A stretch of 64,000 nucleotides of DNA. It comes from Winogradskyella ursingii. Its GTDB lineage: Bacteria > Bacteroidota > Bacteroidia > Flavobacteriales > Flavobacteriaceae. Location of the stretch: positions 372,001 through 436,000 of the forward strand of contig NZ_JABFDH010000002.1 in NCBI RefSeq assembly GCF_013403975.1, written 5' to 3'. A model generated the notes under the pieces. It worked only from the letters and a program-made list of their open reading frames with translations, did no database searches and had not been told where the DNA came from. The position numbers were made by a program, and so were the translations under genes. Shown piece by piece: positions 34,590-42,947 of this stretch. Numbering within the stretch: position 1 is the first letter of the stretch; each line of letters starts with the position of its first letter.

Positions 34590-35834
34590 TTGAGAATCTT
34601 TTTTATATACAAAATCGTTTTTTTAATTGCTTGTTTCAGTATTACAACTGGCTGGGCAAAAACGATAACCGTTTGCAACACCTGCGATATAACTTCACTC
34701 AAGAAAGCGATTGCCGTAGCCGAGGCAGAGGATACGATTTTTATAAAAGAAGGAACCTACAAAGAATTCAATATTATTGTCGATAAACCCTTGATCATTA
34801 AAGGCGAAAACTTTCCAGTTATTGACGGAGAGGATAAGGGCGAAATTATCCGCATCACGGCAGATGGCGTAACCATTGATGGGTTGTTTATTATTAACGT
34901 AGGTACAAGTTACACCAGTGACCACGCTGCCATTCGCGTAGTGAGAAGTGAGGATTTCTTGATTCAAAATGTAGTACTAGAAAAGTTGTTCTTCGGAATT
35001 TATCTTGAAAAATCAAACAACGGAAAAGTATATCATAATAAGATTATTGGTGATGCGCAGGACGAATACAATTCAGGCAACGGCATACAGCTTTGGTATT
35101 GCAAAAATGTTGTTGTGGACCGAAATATTGTTCAAAAAACGAGGGATGGCATTTATTTGGAATTTTCAGATAACATAACCATCAATAATAACATAAGCAC
35201 AGAAAACCTGAGGTATGGACTTCACTTTATGTTTTCAAACGATGATGTGTACACCAATAACACTTTTGAAAACAACGGTGCAGGTGTAGCGGTAATGTTT
35301 TCAAAACGAATAAAAATGCTGAACAACACATTTCATAAAAATTGGGGAACAGCCGCTTTTGGCCTTTTACTGAAAGAAATTAACGATGCCGAAATAAGCG
35401 GAAATACGTTTGAAGAAAATACCGTAGGCATTAATATTGAAGGCTCTAACCGAATAACGTACCACAAAAATAATTTTATAAGAAATGGTTATGCCGTTAA
35501 AGTATTGGGCGCGTGCTATACCAATGTGTTTGAGAACAACAACTTTCTGTATAACTCATTCGATATTTCTTACAACAGCCGTATTAACGATAACGTATTT
35601 GTAAACAATTATTGGAGCAGTTATACAGGGTACGACTTAGATAGGGACGGCATAGGTGATATACCATACCGTCCGGTGAAACTATTTTCATATATCGTAA
35701 ACAGGACGCCAGAAACCATTATTTTAATGCGTAGCCTATTTATTGATATTATAGACTTTTCAGAAAAAGTTTCCCCAGTATTCACACCAGATAATTTAGT
35801 GGATGAGCGTCCCAAAATGAAAAAAATTGAATGA
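34590..35834 (+). CDS. nosD: NosD, periplasmic beta-helix copper-maturation protein
   Basis: A 414-residue protein with a signal peptide (about residues 1-23) and a right-handed parallel beta-helix made of repeated N-x-I/F motifs (NNISTENLRYGLHFMFSNDD, NNTFENNGAGVAVMFS). The family works with NosF and NosY to mature NosZ. The start is TTG at 34590 (MRIFFIYKIVF), the only codon that keeps the signal peptide. Overlaps nosF by four bases. Confidence 0.92.
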   Translation: MRIFFIYKIVFLIACFSITTGWAKTITVCNTCDITSLKKAIAVAEAEDTIFIKEGTYKEFNIIVDKPLIIKGENFPVIDGEDKGEIIRITADGVTIDGLFIINVGTSYTSDHAAIRVVRSEDFLIQNVVLEKLFFGIYLEKSNNGKVYHNKIIGDAQDEYNSGNGIQLWYCKNVVVDRNIVQKTRDGIYLEFSDNITINNNISTENLRYGLHFMFSNDDVYTNNTFENNGAGVAVMFSKRIKMLNNTFHKNWGTAAFGLLLKEINDAEISGNTFEENTVGINIEGSNRITYHKNNFIRNGYAVKVLGACYTNVFENNNFLYNSFDISYNSRINDNVFVNNYWSSYTGYDLDRDGIGDIPYRPVKLFSYIVNRTPETIILMRSLFIDIIDFSEKVSPVFTPDNLVDERPKMKKIE

Positions 35835-36538
35835 TACACATAGAAAATCTATACAAAAGTTTTGGCAAGAATAAAGTGCTTGAAGGTATTGACCTATCTA
35901 TTTCAGAAAAGGGTATTTTTGCTATCCTTGGCCCCAACGGGTCGGGTAAAACTACTCTTATAAAATCTATTTTAGGGATGGTAATTCCCGATAGTGGTAC
36001 AATTTCGCTCAATGGTAATTCTATAAAAAACAAATGGAATTACAGAAACGAGATAGATTACCTACCGCAAATAGCCAATTTTCCTTCCAATCTTACAGTA
36101 CGGGAACTTATAAAAATGATTAAAGACCTTCGAAACCTGCCCGGTGAAGACGAGCAGCTTATCGAGCTCTTTAAGTTAAGCCCATTTCTCAACAAAAAAC
36201 TGAGCAACCTCTCTGGTGGCACAAAACAGAAAGTAAATTTGGTGCTCACCTTAATGTTTGACAGCCCACTAATCATACTCGATGAGCCAACAACCGGACT
36301 TGACCCCATTGCATTGCTTCACCTCAAAAATTTAATTATTCAGGAAAAAGCAAAAGGGAAAACCATCTTAATCACTTCTCACATAATGAGCTTTGTAGAA
36401 GAAATGGCAGACCAGATTGTATTTCTTTTGGAAGGCAAGGTATATTTTAAAGGTGATATAAAAACCCTTTTGACCCAAACCAACGAACCAAATTTTGAAC
36501 GTGCCATAGCCAACCTTTTAACCGAACAAAATGTTTAA
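35831..36538 (+). CDS. nosF: NosF, ABC transporter ATP-binding protein
   Basis: A 235-residue ATPase with Walker A GPNGSGKTT, the Q-loop region YLPQIANFP, signature LSGGTKQKV and Walker B LIILDEPTTGLDP, followed by the switch His in ITSHIMSF. It pairs with the NosY permease in the NosDFY complex for NosZ copper-sulfur cluster maturation. Overlaps nosD and nosY. Confidence 0.93.
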   Translation: MIHIENLYKSFGKNKVLEGIDLSISEKGIFAILGPNGSGKTTLIKSILGMVIPDSGTISLNGNSIKNKWNYRNEIDYLPQIANFPSNLTVRELIKMIKDLRNLPGEDEQLIELFKLSPFLNKKLSNLSGGTKQKVNLVLTLMFDSPLIILDEPTTGLDPIALLHLKNLIIQEKAKGKTILITSHIMSFVEEMADQIVFLLEGKVYFKGDIKTLLTQTNEPNFERAIANLLTEQNV

Positions 36539-37313
36539 AATTTTAAAATATAGCTTTTTCGATTTAATACGTAGCCGCTGGAGTTATGTGTACCTGTTCT
36601 TTTATTTAACACTGGGATTCGTATTGCTTTTCTTAAATAATGACCTTTCAAAAGCTGTTATTACATTGATGAATGTCATCATTATCTTGGTACCATTAAT
36701 CGGGACAATTTTTGGGGTAATGTACTATTACGACTCAAAAGAATTTACAGAATTGTTACTTGCCCAACCCGTAAAGCGCGCTTCGATTTTCTTAGGGCAA
36801 TATCTTGGTGTCGCCATATCGTTGTCGCTGAGTTTGTTGATTGGTTTGGGATTGCCCTTTGTACTATATGGTCTTTTTCAATCCAGTGCGATTTGGGATT
36901 TTGTATTGTTATTGGTCACAGGAACATTTTTAACGCTCATTTTTACTGGCTTGGCTTTCAATATTGCGCTTTACAACGAGAATAAAATCAAAGGGTTTAG
37001 CTATGCGATATTGCTGTGGTTGTTTATGGCTGTTATTTATGACGGATTGTTTTTAATGTCGCTAATCCTATTAGAAGAATACCCGTTAGACACCTTTTCA
37101 ATAGGTGCTACGCTTTTCAACCCCATAGACTTGTCGCGTATTTTGATACTCTTAAAACTGGACATCTCTGCTTTGCTGGGCTATACTGGTGCTGTTTTTC
37201 AGAAATTCTTCGGTACAGGACTTGGCTTTTTAATGGCACTTTCGGCACTTGCGCTATGGGTTGCTTTGCCTTTGCTCAATATTTACAGAAAAAGTAGAAA
37301 AAAAGATTTTTAG
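36531..37313 (+). CDS. nosY: NosY, ABC transporter permease
   Basis: A 260-residue membrane protein with six hydrophobic segments and the family motif YYDSKEFTELLLAQPVKRASIFLGQYLG. Membrane half of NosDFY. Overlaps nosF by eight bases. Confidence 0.92.
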   Translation: MFKILKYSFFDLIRSRWSYVYLFFYLTLGFVLLFLNNDLSKAVITLMNVIIILVPLIGTIFGVMYYYDSKEFTELLLAQPVKRASIFLGQYLGVAISLSLSLLIGLGLPFVLYGLFQSSAIWDFVLLLVTGTFLTLIFTGLAFNIALYNENKIKGFSYAILLWLFMAVIYDGLFLMSLILLEEYPLDTFSIGATLFNPIDLSRILILLKLDISALLGYTGAVFQKFFGTGLGFLMALSALALWVALPLLNIYRKSRKKDF

Positions 37314-37340
37314 TTTTTTGGAACGAACGAATTCATTTAA

Positions 37341-38561
37341 TTGTTGATAGATTTAAAACTACATAGCAGATTTGCATTGGGTTATTTTTTAATCGCTGCT
37401 GTATTGGGTCTTTTTTTAAGGTCGCTTCAAATTCTTGATATAGGCGTGGATTATAGGTATATAGTTCACGGACACTCCCACATTGCTTTATTGGGTTGGG
37501 TTTATCTGGCACTCATTACATTATTTCACAAACTCTTTTTAAACGAAAAAAAGAACAATAAGCGGTACCGACAAATTTATGTGTTTACACAAATAACACT
37601 GGTTGGAATGTTATTCACCTTTCCCTTTCAGGGCTACTCATTTCTGTCAATCACATTTTCGACCTTGTTCTTATTTGCATCCTATTGGTACGTTTGGTTT
37701 TTTATAAGAAATACACCTAAAAACCTGAAGAACAGTAATTGGTATAAGTATATACGAATAGCCCTGTTTTACAATGTAATTTCAACTTTGGGCCCTTGGG
37801 CTTTGGGGATTGTTATGGCTACTTTAGGCAAAGCTTCAATCTGGTATAAAATTTCAATTTATTTCTATCTACATTTTCAGTATAACGGTTGGATGTTGGT
37901 TGCCCTACTGGGCATATTGATTGCAATATTAGAAAAGAAAGGTATCCACCTTTCAAGAAACCAACACAACTATCTTTTCTATTCTGTGAATTTTGGGGTG
38001 GTATTTACGTTCTTCCTTTCTATACTTTGGGCAGCCCCAATAAAAAAATTTTATGTATTCAATGGATTAGGCGTGGTTTTTCAGCTTTTTGCTTTTCTTT
38101 TATTATTAAGATGGTTTTCTAAAAACAAAATGCTATTGAAAGGTAGTTTTAGTAATCTTCAGGTTCTAATCGGCAAGGCCGTTTGGGTTATTTTAGGCCT
38201 AAAGATTGTCCTTCAGCTCATTACTTCGATACCTTATTTTGCCAATCTGGCTTTTTCTATTTTAGAATTTACCATTGGTTATTTGCACCTAACTTTTTTG
38301 GGTGTTATAAGTATGAGCCTATTTCTCTTTTTTGATTACTTAAGATTATTTCGAATCAGTAAAAAAGTAGTCTATCTTTTTTTGTTAGGTTTTATTTTGA
38401 CTGAGGCACTTATATTTTATAAAGGAATTATTGTGTGGCTAAACAAAATGATATTTAAAGGATACTATTTTTCACTTGTAGTTGTGAGTGCAATTTTAGT
38501 TTTGGCGATAATTTTACTAATGAAAATAAATTTAAGAAATTTTCTAGCTATAAAACAATGA
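37341..38561 (+). CDS. Polytopic membrane protein at end of nos operon, oxidase-subunit-I-like
   Basis: A 406-residue protein with about 11-12 membrane helices. Histidines cluster in VHGHSHIALLGWVYLAL and YLHFQYNGWMLVAL, resembling haem-ligand helices of haem-copper oxidase subunit I or NnrS-type proteins, but without the full ligand set. Start TTG 37341. It lies 27 bases after nosY and probably ends the operon. It may bind haem or copper; function not established. Confidence 0.65.
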   Translation: MLIDLKLHSRFALGYFLIAAVLGLFLRSLQILDIGVDYRYIVHGHSHIALLGWVYLALITLFHKLFLNEKKNNKRYRQIYVFTQITLVGMLFTFPFQGYSFLSITFSTLFLFASYWYVWFFIRNTPKNLKNSNWYKYIRIALFYNVISTLGPWALGIVMATLGKASIWYKISIYFYLHFQYNGWMLVALLGILIAILEKKGIHLSRNQHNYLFYSVNFGVVFTFFLSILWAAPIKKFYVFNGLGVVFQLFAFLLLLRWFSKNKMLLKGSFSNLQVLIGKAVWVILGLKIVLQLITSIPYFANLAFSILEFTIGYLHLTFLGVISMSLFLFFDYLRLFRISKKVVYLFLLGFILTEALIFYKGIIVWLNKMIFKGYYFSLVVVSAILVLAIILLMKINLRNFLAIKQ

Positions 38562-38674
38562 TTAGTAGCCAACTGTCTATTTGCAACTAAGATTTTTATA
38601 TATAATTATAATCTTTTTTTAAAAAAGATTCAAGTTATTTCAACCAGCCGAACGATTGAAAAATTCTTCAAAAA

Positions 38675-39334
38675 TTATAGCGGTTGGTTATAATCCTTAT
38701 TTTTATTGTCAAACGAGGGCTTTACTTGGCCAAAAAATGAACTGCTATTTTTTTGTTTTAACTCGTAGCCTTTCTTGACAAATTTATCAGCGGCCATTTT
38801 CCAGTCCTTTATATTTAGCCCTCTAGTCAATTTCCAATCTTTAGCGTCATAATATCTGTAGAATTTTTTTCCTTCAATTTCTGACCAATTATTTTCTTTA
38901 AAAAAATTTAAAACAACCAGTTCATTTTTTGGCCTTGCCAGTTTATTTAAGTTTTCTAATGTTTTATGTTTATAATAAGGTACCAAATTTTGGCCTGTTG
39001 CTGGGACGCTGTTAGCCAATTTTTGACCATCTAAATCAAAAAAAATGGACATCTGAACTTTTGAACCTTGAGCGGGATGGCAAGAGGGATAATAGCATAA
39101 GTAACCCCAATCATTTAGGTCTTTTAGATAATTGTGATAGGTTGTTTTCGATTTAAATTTTGCCTTTTCCATAATCCATTCTCTGTTTATGGTTATCGTC
39201 CTTTTAAAAAATTCCCGATTCCATTTCTGAAAGAATGCCAGGTACAACGTAATATGGCCCTGCTTAATTCTATTGTCATTGTTGAAACGCTCAAAGGCTG
39301 CGTTGAGTTGAACTATGTAATTTACCTTTTCCAT
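38675..39334 (-). CDS. Mobile-element protein, replication/helix-turn-helix-like
   Basis: A 219-residue soluble protein (IKQGHITLYLAFFQKWNREFF, then FKSKTTYHNYLKDLNDWGY) of a type commonly found beside mobilisation or conjugation genes in Bacteroidota integrative elements. The winged-helix-like first half suggests DNA binding. It overlaps the BfmA-like gene by 13 bases. Function uncertain. Confidence 0.6.
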   Translation of the reverse strand: MEKVNYIVQLNAAFERFNNDNRIKQGHITLYLAFFQKWNREFFKRTITINREWIMEKAKFKSKTTYHNYLKDLNDWGYLCYYPSCHPAQGSKVQMSIFFDLDGQKLANSVPATGQNLVPYYKHKTLENLNKLARPKNELVVLNFFKENNWSEIEGKKFYRYYDAKDWKLTRGLNIKDWKMAADKFVKKGYELKQKNSSSFFGQVKPSFDNKNKDYNQPL

Positions 39335-39747
39335 TCTCCGTCTTTATTTTTACTTGGAATGGACTTTTCTTGAAAGCCTTTATCTTTCTTTTCTACATAC
39401 TTTTTTTCAAGAATCAATTTCTTTTTTGGCGGCTCTGTTTGCTCAAAAAGGGAATAGAGCATCGCAACTGTTGGTTTAGTTTGAGATTTTTCGATATCCT
39501 TCATTATCGCAATCATACCGTTCATTCGTTTTTTGATAAGCGTTGATATTTTTGATTCTAATGTTTCCATTCTTGGCCCCATAGATTCTGCTGGTGATAT
39601 TCCGTTGTCTTCAAAAAATTCAAGCATTAGCAACAATGTCATTGATTGAGATTTTGATATTTTCTTGCAGAAGTCCCTGAATTTCTCAGCAACTGAAGCC
39701 TTAATTCCTAATTTTTCAAACCGCTCATTTTCATATCCTTTATCCAT
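39322..39747 (-). CDS. BfmA/BtgA-family mobilisation protein
   Basis: With ATG 39747 the protein is 141 residues, starting MDKGYENERFEKLGIKASVA, then FRDFCKKISKSQSMTLLLMLEFFEDNGI, the ribbon-helix-helix-type N-terminus of BfmA/BtgA accessory mobilisation proteins. The frame is open to 39819 but that part looks unrelated. Such proteins bind oriT next to a relaxase; no relaxase gene (BfmB-like) is found here. Confidence 0.7.
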   Translation of the reverse strand: MDKGYENERFEKLGIKASVAEKFRDFCKKISKSQSMTLLLMLEFFEDNGISPAESMGPRMETLESKISTLIKKRMNGMIAIMKDIEKSQTKPTVAMLYSLFEQTEPPKKKLILEKKYVEKKDKGFQEKSIPSKNKDGEWKR

Positions 39748-39884
39748 TTTTTCTGAAATTTTTATTTGGTTTTGTTGGGTTGAACAAGGTTTTTCTGAAA
39801 AACAATCACGAAAATTCAAATATTCAAAATTGCAAATCGCTGTTATCTATTGATTTTAAAGGGTTTTGTGTAAAATTAAATATT

Positions 39885-39907
39885 GTAACATCGCTTTAGC
39901 GTGTTAC
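39885..39907. other. Candidate oriT hairpin
   Basis: GTAACA and TGTTAC flank CGC-TTTA-GCG with one unpaired T, a compact inverted repeat followed by CCTCTTGC. It lies 138 bases upstream of the BfmA-like gene start, where origins of transfer of Bacteroidota mobilisable elements are typically found. Nick site not identified. Confidence 0.45.
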
Positions 39908-40756
39908 CCTCTTGCTATACAAACCCTTCATTACATTTTGCGTTTATAGTACTTTTTGCCAAAAGCTAAGAACCATAAAATACCCATCTATTCAAGTTCA
40001 ATTTTTTAAGAGTTAGAATGTCTTTTCATTAAAGTATTCTTTAGTATCAGCTTAAAAAACTATCATTTTCCTAATCCAGACTCGACCATAATACTACAAT
40101 TTCAAAGCCAATATTAGATGATATAATTTGGTGTCAATTAGTTGCCAGAATGTCATTTATTCACATACTTATTATATCCTGAGTGTTTTTCCTTTTCATT
40201 TTATGTTGAATGATATTGTCTCAATTGTTACTTACATTGTCTATTGTTAGAAAATAGATTGATGTAACCTTCGTATCATTTTATCCACTTACTTCCCATA
40301 GTGCCTTCGTTGTTACCTTTTCGGAAACGTTACCTAAAATTTTGAGCGAGTAAGGACTTATAAAAGTGAAGCCTGCCCTGAGCGTAGTCAAATGGGTGAG
40401 CGAACGGTTATGCAGTCCGTCTCGAGCTAAATTTTAAATCTTTGTGAAACAAAAGGAACAAGTAATCTTTTTCTAAAGCGGACTCTATTTCAAAGTTTCC
40501 CTCAAAAACAATAAGTTGATAAATTCAAGAGATTTTAATACGATAAAGAAACAAGAGCATATCAACTTTGAAATTGTGTCCAAGACTTTTTAAGTGAAGC
40601 TTATTCCCGTAATGCAGCTTTTGCAAAATGAAGGAAAATATGCTGAGCGTATTTTCAAGTTCAATGCTAATTAAACCGAAAAGTTTTTTACTACGAATTG
40701 ACGGCATTTGATATCATATAAGGTAAAATTTAATTGTTCAAGGAAGAATAGCAAAA

Positions 40757-40776
40757 TGTTGTACCTATGTTGTACC
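40757..40776. repeat. Right copy of the terminal direct repeat
   Basis: TGTTGTACCTATGTTGTACC, identical to 5868-5887 and in the same orientation, 83 bases before the core in the intact tRNA and about 150 bases before attR. Confidence 0.65.
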
Positions 40777-40783
40777 TGAGCAT

Positions 40784-40816
40784 AAAAAAAGCCGAGATTT
40801 TTATCTCAGCTTTTTT
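40784..40816 (-). terminator. Terminator of the intact tRNA-Leu
   Basis: AAAAAGCCGAGAT and ATCTCAGCTTTTT pair with one mismatch around a short T loop, directly after the tRNA 3' end on the minus strand. Confidence 0.75.
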
Positions 40817-40818
40817 CG

Positions 40819-40901
40819 TACCGAAGGCGGGAATCGAACCCGCACGCCTTGTGAGCAATGGATTTTGAATCCATCGTGTCTACCAATTCCACCACTTCGG
40901 C
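40819..40901 (-). tRNA. Intact tRNA-Leu(CAA) carried by the element
   Basis: Minus strand. Acceptor GCCGAAG pairs with CTTCGGT, the D-arm follows, anticodon stem ATGGA/TCCAT with loop TTCAAAA gives anticodon CAA (40865-40867), then a long class II variable arm and T-arm GCGGG/CCCGC. No CCA is encoded. It differs from the split tRNA in acceptor, variable arm and T stem, so it is not a simple duplicate. It lies 25 bases downstream of the broken 5' half, so it probably uses that gene's old promoter. Confidence 0.92.
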
Positions 40902-40926
40902 TTATTATTTTACGCTATTTCAAATT

Positions 40927-40941
40927 TGGATTTTGAATCCA
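40927..40941. repeat. attR core
   Basis: TGGATTTTGAATCCA, identical to attL 5752-5766; flanks differ. The tRNA 5' half continues to the right, element DNA to the left. Confidence 0.85.
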
Positions 40942-40969
40942 GCGCGTCTACCAATTCCGCCACTTGAGC
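40927..40969 (-). tRNA. 5' half of the split tRNA-Leu(CAA)
   Basis: Minus strand: acceptor GCTCAAG, D-arm GCGGAATTGGTAGACGC and the anticodon arm up to TCCA. Element DNA follows (AATTTGAAATAG), so it cannot fold into a tRNA. Joined to 5713-5766 at the core it gives a full tRNA-Leu. The promoter should lie to the right (40970-41060), between here and prs. Confidence 0.88.
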
Positions 40970-41126
40970 AATTTACTACCGATAGTAATCGGGATGCAAA
41001 AATAGAAAATATTTTCCCGTAAACAATTAAATTTAGTTGGTTTTATACTTTTTCTAGAGAAATAATTTTCTAAATTTGAACCAAGTATTTTTTAACCTCC
41101 GGCAATAACTAAATCTCTCAATACAA

Positions 41127-42068
41127 ATGTCTAACGAAACCACAGAAGCAAAAATTTTTACATGTACCCAGAGTCAATATTTAGCAGAACAAATTGCTGA
41201 AGCTTATGGTGCTAAGTTGGGCAACGTTATTACCTCCACTTATAGTGATGGCGAATTTCAACCATCGTACGAAGAGTCTATTCGTGGTACCCGAATATTT
41301 ATTATTGGCTCTACACACCCAGGACCTCAGAACTTAATGGAAATGTTGTTAATGATAGATGCCGCAAAACGAGCATCTGCAAGACATATAACAGCAGTTA
41401 TGCCTTATTTTGGCTGGGCGAGACAAGATAGAAAAGATAAACCTAGAGTACCAATTGCAGCTAAGCTAGTTGCTAAAATGTTGGAAGCTGCAGGCGCCAC
41501 TCGGATTATTACAATGGATTTGCACGCAGATCAAATACAAGGTTTCTTTGAAAAACCAGTAGATCATCTATTTGCTTCAACAGTGTTTTTGCCTTATTTA
41601 AAAAGCCTTAATTTGGATAACCTCACGATAGCCTCACCAGACATGGGAGGTTCTAAACGTGCCTATGCTTATTCAAAAGCATTAGAAAGTGACGTAGTTA
41701 TATGTTATAAGCAACGTGCAAAAGCCAATGTCATTTCTCATATGGAGCTGATTGGAGATGTTACAGGAAAAAATGTAGTTTTAGTAGATGATATGGTAGA
41801 TACAGCCGGCACACTAACCAAAGCTGCCGATTTAATGATGGATCGTGGCGCACTCAGTGTAAGAGCTATATGTACTCACCCTATACTTTCTGGTAATGCC
41901 TACGAGAGACTGGAAAAATCTAAATTAGAAGAACTCATTGTTACAAACTCCATTCCTCTTAAACAAGAAAGCAAAAAATTAAGAGTTCTGAGCTGTGCAG
42001 ATTTATTCGCTGAGGTTATGCATAATGTACATCACAACAAATCTATAAGCAACAAATTCGTGATGTAA
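41127..42068 (+). CDS. prs: Ribose-phosphate pyrophosphokinase
   Basis: A 313-residue PRPP synthetase (ATP + ribose 5-phosphate to PRPP). Motifs: SDGEFQPSYEESIRG, the ATP/catalytic region MPYFGWARQDRKDKPR, MDLHADQIQGFF and the PRPP loop VVLVDDMVDTAGTL. Length normal. First chromosomal gene to the right of the element. Confidence 0.96.
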   Translation: MSNETTEAKIFTCTQSQYLAEQIAEAYGAKLGNVITSTYSDGEFQPSYEESIRGTRIFIIGSTHPGPQNLMEMLLMIDAAKRASARHITAVMPYFGWARQDRKDKPRVPIAAKLVAKMLEAAGATRIITMDLHADQIQGFFEKPVDHLFASTVFLPYLKSLNLDNLTIASPDMGGSKRAYAYSKALESDVVICYKQRAKANVISHMELIGDVTGKNVVLVDDMVDTAGTLTKAADLMMDRGALSVRAICTHPILSGNAYERLEKSKLEELIVTNSIPLKQESKKLRVLSCADLFAEVMHNVHHNKSISNKFVM

Positions 42069-42199
42069 AACTTATTTTTTCCAATAGTTTGTTTTATTCT
42101 TTTAAAAACACCTTATTTTTTATAAGATTAAGCATTTAATTCTTACATTTGCACCCCTCAAAATGAGGGAATTAAATTTTAATAAAACAAATTTTTAAA

Positions 42200-42868
42200 A
42201 TGAAATCAATTACAATCGACGGATCTCAAAGAGAAAGCGTGGGCAAAAAGTCAACTAAAGCCTTACGTAATGCTGGTCAGGTTCCTTGCGTATTATACGG
42301 AGGAGAAGCAAAGCCAGTACATTTTACCGCACCTGAGCTAGCGTTTTCAAAACTCGTATACACACCAAATGCGCATACAGTTGTGATTAAACTAGATAAC
42401 GGTGACAGTTTTAATGCCGTAATGCAGGATATTCAGTTTCACCCTGTAACTGACAGAATATTACACATAGATTTTTATGAAATTTATGAGAATAAGACTA
42501 TCACAATGGAGATTCCTGTTAAAACTATAGGATCTTCTAAAGGTGTTATGAACGGTGGTAACCTAAGAATGCCTTATCGTAAGCTTAGAGTAAAAGCCAT
42601 ACCTTCTAAATTACCGGATTTTATAGAAATCGATATCACTCCTTTAAAAATCGGTGATAAAGTTCTTATCGAAGAGTTAAAAAATAACGATTACGATTTA
42701 ATTCACCCTAACAACACTGTTGTTTGTCAAGTAAGACGTAGTAGATTAGCTATCGTTGATGAGCCAGAAGATGATGATGAAGAATTAGAAGAAGGTGAAG
42801 AAGGCGAAACAGAAGCAGGAGATGTACCAGCTACAGAAACTGATGATGTGGCTGCAGTAAAAGAATAG
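42200..42868 (+). CDS. rplY: 50S ribosomal protein L25/general stress protein Ctc
   Basis: A 222-residue long-form L25 with the N-terminal 5S-rRNA-binding domain ([21 protein letters not shown]), the C-terminal TL5/Ctc beta domain and a highly acidic tail. The order prs-rplY-pth is a common bacterial neighbourhood. Confidence 0.94.
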   Translation: MKSITIDGSQRESVGKKSTKALRNAGQVPCVLYGGEAKPVHFTAPELAFSKLVYTPNAHTVVIKLDNGDSFNAVMQDIQFHPVTDRILHIDFYEIYENKTITMEIPVKTIGSSKGVMNGGNLRMPYRKLRVKAIPSKLPDFIEIDITPLKIGDKVLIEELKNNDYDLIHPNNTVVCQVRRSRLAIVDEPEDDDEELEEGEEGETEAGDVPATETDDVAAVKE

Positions 42869-42894
42869 ATAGAACAATTCTTTTTTTAGATATT

Positions 42895-42927
42895 TAAAAA
42901 AGCATTCTTTACGGAATGCTTTTTTTA
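42895..42927 (+). terminator. Terminator after rplY
   Basis: GCATTC/GAATGC hairpin with flanking A and T runs, between rplY and pth. Confidence 0.75.
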
Positions 42928-42947
42928 TTTTTATAGAAATTGTAATT

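Larger units (their letters stand above)
39820..40783. other. Non-coding right end of the element
   Basis: About 960 bases without a credible gene. It contains the oriT-like hairpin (39885-39907), a CCCTGAGCGTAGTC-type dispersed repeat fragment near 40376, the CATTTGATAT motif (40705-40714) and the right terminal direct repeat (40757-40776). The 60-codon frame at 40525-40707 has no features of a protein. Confidence 0.5.
5752..40941. mobile_element. 35-kb integrative/mobilisable element carrying a respiration island
   Basis: The ends are the duplicated 15-bp core that splits a tRNA-Leu(CAA) gene; deleting from one core to the other restores a perfect tRNA. The left end carries a tyrosine recombinase, the right end a BfmA/BtgA-like mobilisation gene, an oriT-like hairpin and an intact replacement tRNA-Leu. 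The cargo is a cbb3 oxidase set, a nos cluster, nitrosative-stress genes, regulators and an unknown gene pair. No relaxase or type IV secretion genes are visible, so transfer would need helper functions, or the element may no longer move. Confidence 0.85.

Noticed and set aside
40525..40707. 60-codon minus-strand frame at the right end of the element
   Set aside because: No promoter, no partner gene, and composition typical of non-coding AT-rich DNA.
5752..40941. Possible prophage
   Set aside because: An integrase is present, but no capsid, tail, terminase or lysis genes are seen; the cargo is metabolic.
40819..40969. Two normal tandem tRNA-Leu genes
   Set aside because: The right-hand copy stops after the anticodon arm and runs into unrelated sequence; its missing half is at 5713-5766.
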